NCBI GenBank assembly: GCA_902789435.1
Contig: CADAOA010000001.1
Span: forward strand, 1-64,000
DNA length: 64,000 nucleotides
Origin: an uncultured Bacteroidia bacterium
GTDB lineage: Bacteria > Bacteroidota > Bacteroidia > Bacteroidales > UBA932
Direction of reading: 5' to 3'
This document shows positions 10,269 through 18,415 of this stretch, in pieces. The translations under genes were made by a program, and so were the position numbers. How positions within the stretch are numbered: position 1 is the first letter of the stretch; each line of letters starts with the position of its first letter. The notes beneath the pieces were generated by a model. It was given only the letters and a program-made list of their open reading frames with translations. It was not told the origin of the DNA and searched no databases.

Positions 10269-11165
10269 ATGGCATCGCTGAAGGAAATAAAGTCCAGGAT
10301 AGGTTCAGTCAAGGGAACCAGCAAGGTTACCTCCGCGATGAAGATGGTTTCTTCCGCCAAGCTTCATAAGGCGCAAGGCCTGATAAATGCTATGCTGCCT
10401 TACCAGAGAAGCCTGGACAGCATAGTTTCCAACTTCCTTTCCGGCGAGACTCCTTTCACTTCTCCATATGTCCTCAAGGAAGATGAAAAACCGGCTGCCG
10501 CCACCAGGGTTGCAGTTGTGGTCTTTTCTTCCAACTCTTCCCTGTGCGGAGCTTTCAACTATAATATAATCAAGGAGTTTACTTCCCTGGTCCTGGATCT
10601 TAAGGCAGAAGGTGTTCCGGATGAGAATATCGATGTCTATGCCATCGGGAAAAAGGTTGAGGATGCCGTAAGGAAGATGGAGTTCAAGCCGTTTTCCTAC
10701 CAGAGCCTTGCAGCCAAGCCGGATTACAAGGAGATTTTCGCCCTGGCTTCAAGCATTATGGAGCAATATGCTTCAGGAAAACTCTCCAGGGTCTATGTAA
10801 TCTATCACCACTTCAAATCCTCCGCTGTCCAGAAAGTGGAAAGGCTTACCTACCTTCCGCTGGAGATTTCCTCATACAAAAAGGAACAGAAGGCAACAGC
10901 TGACGGATGGCTGAACAACTATATCGTGGAACCATCTGTCTCCCAGGTTATCGAGTCCCTTATGCCTCAGCTTCTGAAGCAGAAACTCTACACTTGCCTG
11001 GCTGATTCCTATGCCAGTGAGCACGCAGCTCGCACCATCGCGATGCAGGTTGCAACGGACAACGCGGAAGATCTTATCCAGGAACTCACGATCCTGTACA
11101 ACAAGAGCCGCCAGCAGGCAATCACAGCCGAGCTTCTTGATATTGTTGCGGGAAGTTCTCAGTAA
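10269..11165 (+). CDS. atpG: F1Fo ATP synthase subunit gamma
   Basis: The 298-residue rotor subunit has the expected terminal helices: N-terminal 'LKEIKSRIGSVKGTSKVTSA' with 'MKMVSSAKLHKAQ', and C-terminal 'MQVATDNAEDLIQELTILYN' followed by 'KSRQQAITAELLDIVAG'. The central Rossmann-like part includes 'SSNSSLCGAFNYNI'. It is the last gene of the operon and its 3' end comes within 4 nt of the convergent metallo-hydrolase stop. I see no strong terminator between the two genes. Confidence 0.97.
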   Translation: MASLKEIKSRIGSVKGTSKVTSAMKMVSSAKLHKAQGLINAMLPYQRSLDSIVSNFLSGETPFTSPYVLKEDEKPAAATRVAVVVFSSNSSLCGAFNYNIIKEFTSLVLDLKAEGVPDENIDVYAIGKKVEDAVRKMEFKPFSYQSLAAKPDYKEIFALASSIMEQYASGKLSRVYVIYHHFKSSAVQKVERLTYLPLEISSYKKEQKATADGWLNNYIVEPSVSQVIESLMPQLLKQKLYTCLADSYASEHAARTIAMQVATDNAEDLIQELTILYNKSRQQAITAELLDIVAGSSQ

Positions 11166-11169
11166 TTCT

Positions 11170-12249
11170 TTAGAATATTTCTGTTATTTGACCGATCTGG
11201 AGAATTATCAAGTCTTTTCCGGATTCTTCTGATGCATATTTTTCATTCTCCCGAGGTTCCCACCAGTCGTGTTGGCTAAGGGCGAACTTGGAATGGTGTA
11301 CAGTTATATAGTGCTTTGCATCAAGGTCTTCCATGACTTTGTGCAGCTCCTCCGGCATAGTGTGGATCTGGGCCCACCTTCCGCTGTACTGGCCATTTTC
11401 TATGAAAGCCAGGTCGATATCAAATTCCTCACCGATTTTTTTGAAGTGGTCACCGTAACCGCCGTCCCCGCCAATGAATATGCATTTGTCTCCAACTTGC
11501 AGGATAAACGAAGCCCAGAGTGTCTTGTTGCGCTTGAAACTTCTTCCCGAAAAATGCTTTGCAGGAGTGCAGGTAAATGAAACTCCGTCGTGGAATGATT
11601 CCATCCAGTCCAGTTCCACCAGTTTATCAGGTTCATATCCCCAATATTCCAGATGCGAGCCCACACCAAGCGGCATTATCACTTTGCCCGTTTTATGCTT
11701 GAGCTTCTTTACCGCCTTGTAGTCCAGGTGGTCGTAATGGTCGTGGGTGATGACAAGGTAGTTTATGTAAGGCAGATTGCCAGGCTTGTAAATGGAGGTT
11801 CCCTTGAACGGGCGGTTGATGAATGAAACCGGAGAACCGCTGTACAGGACCGGATCCACAAGCACTGTCTTTCCGTCAATTACAAGAAGGTATGAAGAGT
11901 GCCCGAACCATACCACGATGTCTTTCTTTTCCTTTACGGCCTGCTCCACTGCGTTCCTGTCTAGGGGCTCGGCTTTAACGGGTTCTGTCGGTTTAAGGCC
12001 TTTTTTGCTGGAGAAGATGAAATTCCAGATGATGGATGCCATACTCTGTTTCTTGGCAGAATCGGTGAACATCTTCACTGGTTCCAGGTTAACGAATTTT
12101 CCGTTCCTGTAGTTAGGACTTTGCCGGCACATTTCCAGCCTTTCCCCGTGGGGGATTTTTCCTAAACTGACATAGTCCGTAAAAAACAGAGCAACTATCG
12201 CGATGATTATAAAAAGAGATATAAGCATCTTTCTTCTTCCTTTTTTCAT
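11170..12249 (-). CDS. Membrane-anchored metallo-beta-lactamase-fold hydrolase (UlaG/NAPE-PLD-like)
   Basis: With the start at 12249 (MKKGRRKMLISLFIIIAIVA) the protein has 359 residues, with an N-terminal membrane anchor (about 7-22). A longer frame to 12318 exists, but it would run across the promoter-like box at 12255-12262. The MBL domain shows 'VVWFGHSSYLLVIDGKTVLV', the metal motif THDHYDHLD (about 168-176), 'PAKHFSGRSFKRNKTLWASF' and 'FIGGDGGYGDHF'. This matches the NAPE-hydrolysing phospholipase D / UlaG-like branch, which acts on phospholipids or lactones. The substrate cannot be read from the sequence. The gene is monocistronic and convergent with atpG. Confidence 0.85.
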   Translation of the reverse strand: MKKGRRKMLISLFIIIAIVALFFTDYVSLGKIPHGERLEMCRQSPNYRNGKFVNLEPVKMFTDSAKKQSMASIIWNFIFSSKKGLKPTEPVKAEPLDRNAVEQAVKEKKDIVVWFGHSSYLLVIDGKTVLVDPVLYSGSPVSFINRPFKGTSIYKPGNLPYINYLVITHDHYDHLDYKAVKKLKHKTGKVIMPLGVGSHLEYWGYEPDKLVELDWMESFHDGVSFTCTPAKHFSGRSFKRNKTLWASFILQVGDKCIFIGGDGGYGDHFKKIGEEFDIDLAFIENGQYSGRWAQIHTMPEELHKVMEDLDAKHYITVHHSKFALSQHDWWEPRENEKYASEESGKDLIILQIGQITEIF

Positions 12250-12254
12250 CTCTG

Positions 12255-12285
12255 CAAAAGTAGTTATTTCTTCAGAACAGACAAT
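12255..12285 (-). promoter_or_regulatory. Promoter of the MBL-fold hydrolase gene (near-leaderless)
   Basis: Minus strand: ATTG (12285..12282), a 19-bp spacer, then TACTTTTG (12262..12255), a good fit to TTG-N19-TAnnTTTG. The ATG at 12249 is only 5 nt past the box, so the transcript would have almost no leader. Confidence 0.6.
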
Positions 12286-12324
12286 TTGCGGGTTTCTAAT
12301 TGTGTTCTTTTGACCCATTTTTTG

Positions 12325-12332
12325 TATATTTG
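12325..12332 (+). promoter_or_regulatory. Candidate -7 box for the Nudix gene
   Basis: TATATTTG is a perfect TAnnTTTG box, 24 nt before the Nudix ATG at 12357. A TTG core at 12300-12302 gives a 22-bp spacer, slightly long. Confidence 0.45.
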
Positions 12333-12356
12333 TTGAGAATCGTCAAATACACCATT

Positions 12357-13106
12357 ATGGCACACAGCGTATTCAAGTACAGGACGGGTGAGGCTTATCC
12401 TTATTGCTACAAGTATCCGCAGGTTGCCCTTACGGCAGATTGTGTGGTCTTCTCATATGATGGTAAGGATCTTCTGGTACTGCTGATAAAAAGGGGGCAG
12501 GAGCCTTTCAAGGACAGGTGGGCCCTTCCTGGAGGTTTTGTCAATCCGGATGAAACGGCCGAGCAGGGGGCTCGTCGCGAACTTCTTGAAGAGACTGGAC
12601 TTGAGGCCAGTCATCTGGAACAGTTCAAGGTATTTTCCACTCCAGACAGAGACCCAAGACAAAGGGTTGTGACAGTTCCTTTCATTGCTCTTGTAAACCA
12701 CAAAAGCGTTGCCGGAGGAGACGATGCCGCTGAAGCGCGCTGGTTTCCGGTAGACAAGGTTCCGCCCCTGGCCTTCGATCACGATCAGATTCTTTCTGAG
12801 GCGAGGACGGCCTTAAGGCGTTCCCTGTATTTCAGTCCGGTGTCTTTCACTCTTCTCCCGCCGCAGTTCACTATGCCACAGCTTCAGAGATTGTATGAAA
12901 TCATATTGGGCCGCAAGTTCGACCGCCGCAATTTCGCACGCAAGATGAACTCTCTCGGAGTTCTTGATTTCCAGGGGATAGAGTCGGTTGGTAATGATGT
13001 CGTGGAGCGCAAAGACGTGCCTTCACGCAAACCGTCCATCTTTTCTTTCAACCGCGTCAAGTGGTCCCGGATGAAGGACGAATCTGATACAAATTTTGAA
13101 TTCTGA
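12357..13106 (+). CDS. Nudix hydrolase with C-terminal winged-helix domain (NrtR-like)
   Basis: The 249-residue protein (start MAHSVFKYRTGEAYPY) has a complete Nudix box at residues 60-82: G-x5-E-x7-REL-x-EE-x-GL, with the catalytic Glu residues present. The C-terminal region (about 150-240) has 'FTLLPPQFTMPQLQRLYEII' followed by 'FDRRNFARKMNSLGVL', the winged helix seen in NrtR regulators and related Nudix proteins. It may hydrolyse a nucleotide sugar or ADP-ribose and may also bind DNA. NAD genes, the usual NrtR targets, are not nearby. It precedes cstA by 23 nt and could be co-transcribed with it. The start is chosen because a -7 box lies 24 nt upstream; the frame itself is open 57 nt further. 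Confidence 0.88.
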   Translation: MAHSVFKYRTGEAYPYCYKYPQVALTADCVVFSYDGKDLLVLLIKRGQEPFKDRWALPGGFVNPDETAEQGARRELLEETGLEASHLEQFKVFSTPDRDPRQRVVTVPFIALVNHKSVAGGDDAAEARWFPVDKVPPLAFDHDQILSEARTALRRSLYFSPVSFTLLPPQFTMPQLQRLYEIILGRKFDRRNFARKMNSLGVLDFQGIESVGNDVVERKDVPSRKPSIFSFNRVKWSRMKDESDTNFEF

Positions 13107-13129
13107 TCTTTTATTAGTGTTAGGATAAT

Positions 13130-14599
13130 ATGACAACATTTCTAATTTGCCTGGCGGCACTGATCATAGCATACTTCACATACGGATGGTTCCTGGAAAG
13201 GACTCTTGGAATCAAAGGAGACAAGGAAGTTCCGTCAAAGACAATGTATGACGGGGTGGACTATATCCCGATGCCGAGATGGAAGACCTTCCTGATCCAG
13301 CTTCTGAACATTGCTGGCCTGGGGCCTATCTTCGGAGCTGTTCTGGGAGCAACTTACGGGCCGGTAGCTTTTCTGTGGATTACCCTCGGAGGCATTTTCA
13401 TGGGCGCTATGCACGACTTCATAGCAGGAGTGATGAGCCTCAACCATAATGGGGCCAGCCTTCCTGAGATTATCGGCAAATATCTGGGAATGACCACAAA
13501 GCAGGTGATGAGACTGTTTGCGGTTGTAATGATGATTCTGGTGGGAGCGGTGTTCATGCTGGGTCCGGCCGGAATTCTTGCCTCAATGACAGGCTGGGAC
13601 AAAAGCATATGGCTGTACATCGTATTCGCATACTACATACTTGCAACCCTGCTGCCTATTGACAAGATCATCGGCAACGTATATCCTATCTTTGGAATTG
13701 CGCTGATATTCATGGCGCTTGGAATCCTGTACGTTTTGTTTACAGGAAATCTTGTTATTCCTGACCTGACCACATTCGCCAACGCAAAACCTAACGCTTC
13801 AAGTTTCCCTATCATTCCGACAATGTTCATCACGATAGCTTGCGGAGCAATCTCCGGATTCCACGCAACCCAGAGCCCGATGATGGCCAGATGTCTGAAA
13901 GACCGCAAGGAAAGCCGTAGCGTTTTCTATGGAGCAATGATATCCGAGAGCATCATCGCATTGATCTGGGCAGCTGCTGCAATGGCCTTCTTCAGAGGAT
14001 TTGACGGAGCGGAAGATTCCCTTGCCGGACTGAACGCCGCCCTTGCCGCCCACGGAAATGACGCCTCCTGGGCCGTGAACGAAATCACCAACACAACACT
14101 CGGGAAGTTCGGCGCCATTCTTGCCCTTCTGGGAGTAGTGGCAGCACCTATAACATCCGGCGACACGGCCTTCAGAAGTTCAAGGCTCATCATCGCCGAT
14201 TTCATGGGAATGGAGCAAAGAAGCATCCTCAAGAGACTCTATATCTGCATCCCGATGTTCGCGATAGGTTATGCAATAACCCTTATGAACTACGATATCC
14301 TGTGGAGATACTTCGCCTGGGCAAACCAGACGCTTGCAGTTTTCACCCTCTGGGCGATAACGGTATTCCTGTATCTTAGAAGCTACAGGGTTTTCAGCGG
14401 AAAGCCTTATTACCTTATCTCCCTGCTTCCAGCCATGTTCATGACATTCATATGCACAGACTTCCTGTTTACCTCCGGCCAGATGATGGGTCTGGAGAGA
14501 AATCTGGGAAACATACTGGCGGGATGCGCTACCATAGTGGCTACGGTAGCGGTTTGGCTGCATATGCGCCACATCCTCAAAAAGGGAGGACTTGCCTAA
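13130..14599 (+). CDS. cstA: CstA family peptide/pyruvate transporter (short form)
   Basis: The 489-residue polytopic protein has about 13-16 hydrophobic helices and the CstA family N-terminus: 'FLERTLGIKGDKEVPSKT', 'GVDYIPMPRW', 'IAGLGPIFGAVLGATYGPV' and 'GGIFMGAMHDFIAGVMSL'. E. coli CstA has about 700 residues; the shorter version lacking the C-terminal extension is usual in Bacteroidota. Family members take up peptides or pyruvate during carbon limitation. It lies 23 nt after the Nudix gene. There is no obvious signal for its regulation beyond that. Confidence 0.93.
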   Translation: MTTFLICLAALIIAYFTYGWFLERTLGIKGDKEVPSKTMYDGVDYIPMPRWKTFLIQLLNIAGLGPIFGAVLGATYGPVAFLWITLGGIFMGAMHDFIAGVMSLNHNGASLPEIIGKYLGMTTKQVMRLFAVVMMILVGAVFMLGPAGILASMTGWDKSIWLYIVFAYYILATLLPIDKIIGNVYPIFGIALIFMALGILYVLFTGNLVIPDLTTFANAKPNASSFPIIPTMFITIACGAISGFHATQSPMMARCLKDRKESRSVFYGAMISESIIALIWAAAAMAFFRGFDGAEDSLAGLNAALAAHGNDASWAVNEITNTTLGKFGAILALLGVVAAPITSGDTAFRSSRLIIADFMGMEQRSILKRLYICIPMFAIGYAITLMNYDILWRYFAWANQTLAVFTLWAITVFLYLRSYRVFSGKPYYLISLLPAMFMTFICTDFLFTSGQMMGLERNLGNILAGCATIVATVAVWLHMRHILKKGGLA

Positions 14600-14646
14600 G
14601 AACCATTTGAGAGAAATAATTGTGAATCATTATAAATAACCTAATT

Positions 14647-15465
14647 ATGAAAACGAGATTCTTTTTATGCCTTACGGTCTGTATGGCTCTTTGCCTTGCC
14701 GGTTGCAAGACAAACCAGAACCAGCAGACAGAATCTTCCGCGGCCCCCGAGGCTGAAACTGTTACCCAAGCTCCCGAGGCTGAGCCCGCTTCTGCAGAAA
14801 ACAGCAAGTACAACCCGACAGACGCCCGTACTTTCGGACTTGTAGGCCCCGTCCAGGAAGTACGTTATTCCAAAGCATTGCTATCCACCACATCCACCGA
14901 AGAGCAGGGAGATCCTTGGCTGGAATCCAATGCACTTGAAATGACATTCGACGAGTATGGAAGAGTAACTCTGGACGGCCTTGCCGGATGCAAGTATGTG
15001 TACGACGAAAACGGCAAGTTCATCAAAGGCTTCTCAGACAAGACGGTGATGGTGCGAGACGATAACGGCCGTATCAAAAACTATGCGAATACCAGCATTG
15101 AGGGAATAGATGATTATTCAAAGATCAACTTTGACGAATACATAGCCAAGAATTTTGAATACGACGAACTCGGCAGAGTTATCAAGGCCACATACAGCGG
15201 CTGGGAATGGATGACAGACTATGAGTACGAGTATTTTGGCGGAAATGTCTATCCGACCAAAGCTACCTATGAAAGCACTGCGGAATCTCTGGTAATAAAA
15301 GGCAAGATTACCTATACCTACAAAGAATACGACAAGTACGGCAACTGGACTGAAAGGCAAGTGGTCTGGGAGGAAGAGACTCGCGACTGCGGCGGAGCAG
15401 GCGATCCTGAGATCTCCAAGGACGAATACCTGGAACGCCGCGTAATAAAGTACTATCAGGAATAA
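14647..15465 (+). CDS. Lipoprotein with Rhs/YD-like 'Y-D-x-x-G-R' repeats
   Basis: The 272-residue protein has a lipoprotein signal (MKTRFFLCLTVCMALCLAGC, lipid-bearing Cys at 20) and a Glu/Ala/Pro-rich linker to about residue 55. The exported domain has imperfect repeats of the type 'FDEYGRV', 'YDENGKF', 'DDNGRI', 'YDELGRV' and 'YDKYGNW', each in a beta-hairpin-like context. These look like single YD/Rhs-type units but there is no Rhs core or toxin. The molecular function is unknown; a surface or periplasmic binding role is a guess. It stands alone between cstA and the accessory island. Confidence 0.75.
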   Translation: MKTRFFLCLTVCMALCLAGCKTNQNQQTESSAAPEAETVTQAPEAEPASAENSKYNPTDARTFGLVGPVQEVRYSKALLSTTSTEEQGDPWLESNALEMTFDEYGRVTLDGLAGCKYVYDENGKFIKGFSDKTVMVRDDNGRIKNYANTSIEGIDDYSKINFDEYIAKNFEYDELGRVIKATYSGWEWMTDYEYEYFGGNVYPTKATYESTAESLVIKGKITYTYKEYDKYGNWTERQVVWEEETRDCGGAGDPEISKDEYLERRVIKYYQE

Positions 15466-15572
15466 CCTTATCCTTTTTACCCCCCCCCGCAAAGCAACTT
15501 CCTTGCATTCTCCGAGGCTCTTTGTTGTATAATCGCAGAAGAAAGAAGCAATAGCCTCTGCAAGGCAAGTAT

Positions 15573-15607
15573 CTGATATTTAATGATATATGACTTTTCT
15601 GGTGCGG
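15573..15607. repeat. Left copy of the RAYT-island palindromic repeat
   Basis: The 35-bp segment matches 17797-17831 at 30 of the first 34 positions (shared core CTGATATTTAA..ATATAT.ACTTTTCT.GTGCG). In this copy the inverted partner is partly degraded: ACTTTTCT (15593-15600) faces AGAGAAGT (15610-15617) with one mismatch. Together with the right copy it brackets the secreted-protein gene and the RAYT gene. The 15466-15720 gap otherwise holds a run of nine C (15480-15488) and no gene. Confidence 0.6.
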
Positions 15608-15720
15608 AAAGAGAAGTACTATAAAATTCATAATGTACTGATAAACAGAGGCTTTGCGTGCAGGGGCTTATCTTGCTGGTATGGTGTTTGCATAAGAATC
15701 AAATAGCTATATTCATCGAT

Positions 15721-16500
15721 ATGTTAAAGAATACAATTAAAGTCACAATCTTTATCGTGATGATATTGATGACCAAAGGACTGTTAGCACAAGATGCTGA
15801 TATTGTTGATTCTTTGAATGTCATTTCAATAGAAGATTTAGACGGAAAGGTAATAGATGATTATCTTGATGCTGTAAAGCATATCAAGCACAACAACTTT
15901 GGAAAGTTCCAGACAACTTACAAGGTGTTTTACGGTAGTGAAAAGCAGACTCCTGACAAGACGGGCAATACCTGTTTTGTCTATAAGCTCGGAAGCAATG
16001 GAGGTGTTCATCCGGCAATATCTTATCCGCTGTCTCCTGACTATGACTCCACGGCAACTAGGTTAAGTGCTTGGAACGTATGGCTGGCAGGACATACATT
16101 GTACTATCTGGATATGCCGAACAAGAAATTCAAAGAAAAACATAAGGATCTTGAACTCCTGCTTCACAAGGAAAAGGAAGGAGAATACATACTGTTTACG
16201 GTATTTGACAGAAGATACCAGAGAAAAGATGAGACGACTATTAAATACAATCCTAAAGTTAAACAGGTTGTTGAAATTACACGAGTCATTGAGAATTCAG
16301 CTTTCCTGTATATCTCTTTTGCTTCAATTAAAACAACTCTGAAACTTGCCAGGTCCGGGAGAATGTTGTTGCCGGAAACAATATCTACGCAAATAATCAC
16401 TCAACAGGGAAGCATCATTGAAATTGAAAATACGGATCTAGTCTACACAGATGTCTCTCCTAAGGAATACAAAAGTCTTAAGAAAGCCGGTGTCTGGTAA
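15721..16500 (+). CDS. Secreted protein of unknown function
   Basis: The 259-residue product (start MLKNTIKVTIFIVMILMTKG) has a signal peptide cut near 'GLLAQD'. The mature part is rich in beta strands and Lys/Tyr, with 'LDAVKHIKHNNFGKFQTTYK', 'YYLDMPNKKFKEKHKDLELL' and 'TTIKYNPKVKQVVEI'. The layout is faintly like periplasmic LolA-type or outer-membrane lipoprotein-sorting proteins, but I see no reliable family mark. It is clearly more AT-rich and Lys/Ile-rich than the neighbouring core genes and lies inside the repeat-flanked island, suggesting horizontal origin. A longer start at 15658 is possible but would put residues before the signal peptide. Confidence 0.7.
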   Translation: MLKNTIKVTIFIVMILMTKGLLAQDADIVDSLNVISIEDLDGKVIDDYLDAVKHIKHNNFGKFQTTYKVFYGSEKQTPDKTGNTCFVYKLGSNGGVHPAISYPLSPDYDSTATRLSAWNVWLAGHTLYYLDMPNKKFKEKHKDLELLLHKEKEGEYILFTVFDRRYQRKDETTIKYNPKVKQVVEITRVIENSAFLYISFASIKTTLKLARSGRMLLPETISTQIITQQGSIIEIENTDLVYTDVSPKEYKSLKKAGVW

Positions 16501-16508
16501 TAAGTGAG

Positions 16509-16545
16509 ATCTCTCTTCGGATTCCGTCGGGCTGACGCCTTTTTG
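16509..16545 (+). repeat. Dispersed repeat with terminator-like hairpin
   Basis: The segment ATCTCTCTTCGGATTCCGTC and the following GGGCTG recur at 18105-18127 with only one small difference. In this copy CGTC-GGGCT-GACG forms a short hairpin followed by TTTTTGCTTTT, so it may serve as a weak terminator for the secreted-protein gene just upstream. Confidence 0.5.
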
Positions 16546-16590
16546 CTTTTATAGGCGAGTTTGTTTCCCAGGACTATGAGGGCGCTCCCG

Positions 16591-16685
16591 AAATCGGTTT
16601 GTTTGAAGAGTCTTCAGCGATGTTAGTTTGAAGATTTCTTGGCAATGAGTTTGCCTCAGGCTTGTTTGGGTGCCCTCAGCGACTA
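16591..16685. repeat. Direct imperfect repeats downstream of the RAYT gene
   Basis: Copies of a short unit of the form (c)TTGTTT-N9-11-CAGCGA occur at about 16597-16620 and 16660-16682, and a third copy lies across the transposase gene at 17888-17910. The core around 16649-16682 and 17875-17910 is about 80 percent identical. In the first copy the variable middle is a perfect dyad (TGAAGA-g-TCTTCA, 16603-16615). Confidence 0.5.
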
Positions 16686-16695
16686 TTATACGAAG

Positions 16696-17640
16696 TCAGT
16701 CATCTTCTTGGATATCATATTCAGCTCCAGTATTGGAGTTGATGGCTATCATGGCATTCTTTAAGCTTCCGTACAAACTTATTATCAGGTCATAGTTTAT
16801 AGGATTGTAGGAACGGAGAATCAAATCACGGAGTTGCAAAGCCTCTCGCTTATTCAGTAGTTGAAATAGATGTTTCAGCATAGGGTAACTTAAGCTTTTT
16901 CCCCGTGAATAAAGTGCTTTGATTTGTCTGACAGCTTGCCTCATACATGATCTTGCGGAAGGTAAGCTTAAAGTCTCCGAAAATGGATTAGATGAGTAGC
17001 CAAAGGCTAGAAGATTCCAGGCATACTTTTCTGCCTTGCTGCATTTATGAGCTTCAACAGGATTGTTGAAGATATAAGCTATGCAGGTCCTAATGAATTT
17101 TACCTGATACTTCTCTGCCCTGCCAAATCGCTTGCTGAACAAAGGGCCTGTCTTTCCATATTCTTTGTTGTAGGACTTTGCAAACGGAATTGTATAATCT
17201 TGAACAAGGGATGACAATGCTTTGGCATTAGCCTTGACCAATAAATGTAAGTGATTGTCCATCAGGCATAAAGCGGATATTTCAACCTTAGACTTCAATG
17301 CTGTTGTATGAAGTATAGATATAAAAACAAGAGCATCTATCCAAGAGTGAAAAATCTTCTCTTTGTTTACGCTTCGTTGATAAACGTGGTAGAAAGATGG
17401 CTCGGAATCGATTTCCCGAATATCGTCCAGACAGAGGTTACCGGTTTGCATTTCCACTTCAGGATATTTGGTGATAAATTCTGCATCAGAAACCGAATGC
17501 AATTCAGTTCTAGATCTCTTGCTGGCATTGGAAACTAATTTTTCCCTTTGGATATAATTGTAGTTTGGGCAGTTGTTCATCCTGTCCATTAAGCCTGATG
17601 ATATTTTGTCCGGATTGGAGATAAGAGTTCTTCCCTTCAT
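16696..17640 (-). CDS. REP-associated tyrosine transposase (RAYT, Y1/IS200-like)
   Basis: The 314-residue protein has the Y1 transposase core from about residue 83: 'FYHVYQRSVNKEKIF', the HUH metal motif 'CLMDNHLHLLVKA' (His130 and His132), and 'SLVQDYTIPFAKSYNKEYGK' with candidate nucleophile Tyr149 or Tyr157, then 'GPLFSKRFGRAEKY'. The extra N-terminal 80 residues and the long C-terminal region (about 200-314) are not part of the minimal transposase. RAYTs are single-copy, usually immobile enzymes that act on REP palindromes. Related palindromic repeats occur on both sides (15.57 and 17.8 kb). It lies upstream of tRNA-Ser in an AT-richer island, and has its own promoter-like box. Confidence 0.88.
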   Translation of the reverse strand: MKGRTLISNPDKISSGLMDRMNNCPNYNYIQREKLVSNASKRSRTELHSVSDAEFITKYPEVEMQTGNLCLDDIREIDSEPSFYHVYQRSVNKEKIFHSWIDALVFISILHTTALKSKVEISALCLMDNHLHLLVKANAKALSSLVQDYTIPFAKSYNKEYGKTGPLFSKRFGRAEKYQVKFIRTCIAYIFNNPVEAHKCSKAEKYAWNLLAFGYSSNPFSETLSLPSARSCMRQAVRQIKALYSRGKSLSYPMLKHLFQLLNKREALQLRDLILRSYNPINYDLIISLYGSLKNAMIAINSNTGAEYDIQEDD

Positions 17641-17668
17641 ATTCGCCCCTTCTTAAATATTTACTCAA

Positions 17669-17699
17669 CAAATGTAAGCGATTGAGTGTTAATAAACAA
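17669..17699 (-). promoter_or_regulatory. Promoter of the RAYT gene
   Basis: Minus strand: CTTG core (TTG at 17699..17697), a 20-bp spacer, then TACATTTG (17676..17669), which fits TTG-N19/20-TAnnTTTG. The start codon at 17640 follows 28 nt later. Confidence 0.55.
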
Positions 17700-17796
17700 G
17701 TGATTGAGTTCAAATTCTTTCTTGCAAGGCAAGCGAGAGGCTGAAATCCAGGCTGCATAGCAAGTGCGCGTCAAAATCTGGCTGCAAGATAAAAAC

Positions 17797-17852
17797 CTGA
17801 TATTTAACAATATATTACTTTTCTAGTGCGTAACCTCAATCACTAGAAAAGT
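17797..17852. repeat. Right copy of the RAYT-island repeat with a perfect 12-bp inverted repeat
   Basis: Positions 17797-17830 repeat the left copy at 15573-15606 (30 of 34 identical). Here the end is a perfect palindrome: ACTTTTCTAGTG (17817-17828) and CACTAGAAAAGT (17841-17852), separated by 12 nt. This is the kind of structured target that Y1/RAYT enzymes recognise, so it is a candidate REP element for the neighbouring transposase. Confidence 0.65.
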
Positions 17853-18178
17853 TGTAATTGGTTGACCGTTAGGGAGTTTGCTTGCAGACTTGTTTTTGAT
17901 GGCTCAGCGATATATTTGCCTGCAGGCGTGTTAGGGCGGTTTTTTTGCTCAGAGGATTATGCTCGGCTTCGCGTACGCATTCCATTGCCGCTTGACGAAG
18001 GTGCCCTTGCAAAGATGTGGTAATGGAAGTCTTAATGTTATGATGTAAGCCACAAGCCCAGCTCATGAAGTCTTTTCTGCACAGATTCCACAAGTGCAAT
18101 CCAATCTCTCCGGATTCCGTCGGGCTGGCTCCCTCCGGCATCCCTGCCAGCCTGCGGCGGGGCAGTCCAATCTGTCAA

Positions 18179-18211
18179 TAAAAAACGCGCTCAAGCAAGC
18201 TTGGCGCGTTT
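18179..18211 (-). terminator. Intrinsic terminator of tRNA-Ser
   Basis: Minus-strand hairpin: AAACGCGC/GCGCGTTT (8 bp, 18183-18190 with 18204-18211) plus CAAG/CTTG above a one-base bulge, loop of four. It is followed on the minus strand by a T run (18187..18181) and TATTG. It lies 16 nt past the tRNA 3' end. Confidence 0.8.
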
Positions 18212-18226
18212 CCTATTTCCATCTTG

Positions 18227-18313
18227 CGGAGAGATAGGGATTCGAACCCTAGTGACGGTTACCCGCCAACCCGCCCTCCAAACGGGCGCTTTAGACCACT
18301 CAGCCATCTCTCC
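18227..18313 (-). tRNA. tRNA-Ser (anticodon GGA)
   Basis: The 87-nt minus-strand gene folds as a class II tRNA. The acceptor stem is GGAGAGA/TCTCTCC with discriminator G. The anticodon stem CCCGT/GCGGG (one G-U pair) holds the loop TTGGAGG, with anticodon GGA at 18279..18277. A long variable arm (GGCGG/CCGTC) and the T arm TAGGG-TTCGAAT-CCCTA complete it. It reads UCC/UCU serine codons. CCA is not encoded, so the 3' end depends on the CCA-adding enzyme, which is also in this window. The gene borders the accessory island, but no duplicated tRNA end (attachment site) is seen. Confidence 0.95.
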
Positions 18314-18415
18314 TGGAGGTTTGTTTGGGAGTGCGAATATAGTATATTTTTTGTTACGTTGTTACATCGCGGAGAAAAAAAGTTATTCCCAGCATAAATT
18401 GCTGTTAATTTGAGG

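Larger units (their letters stand above)
17641..18178. other. Repeat-rich non-coding stretch between RAYT and tRNA-Ser
   Basis: About 540 bp without a convincing gene. It holds the RAYT promoter, the right palindromic repeat (17797-17852), a copy of the TTGTTT...CAGCGA unit (17888-17910), and the second copy of the dispersed GGATTCCGTCGGGCTG repeat (18105-18127). A 90-codon open frame on the minus strand across 17869-18141 reads through these repeats and has no recognisable domain, so I do not call it. Confidence 0.6.

Noticed and set aside
15480..15488. Run of nine C, considered as a phase-variable switch
   Set aside because: It lies 15 nt past the lipoprotein stop in a non-coding gap and is not placed to alter a frame or a promoter spacer.
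17869..18141. A 90-codon minus-strand frame between the RAYT gene and tRNA-Ser
   Set aside because: It reads through the dispersed repeats, has no recognisable domain and no promoter-like box. It is treated as repeat sequence.
18227..18313. tRNA-Ser as an integration site for the neighbouring island
   Set aside because: There is no integrase gene and no duplicated tRNA 3' end on the far side of the island in the window.
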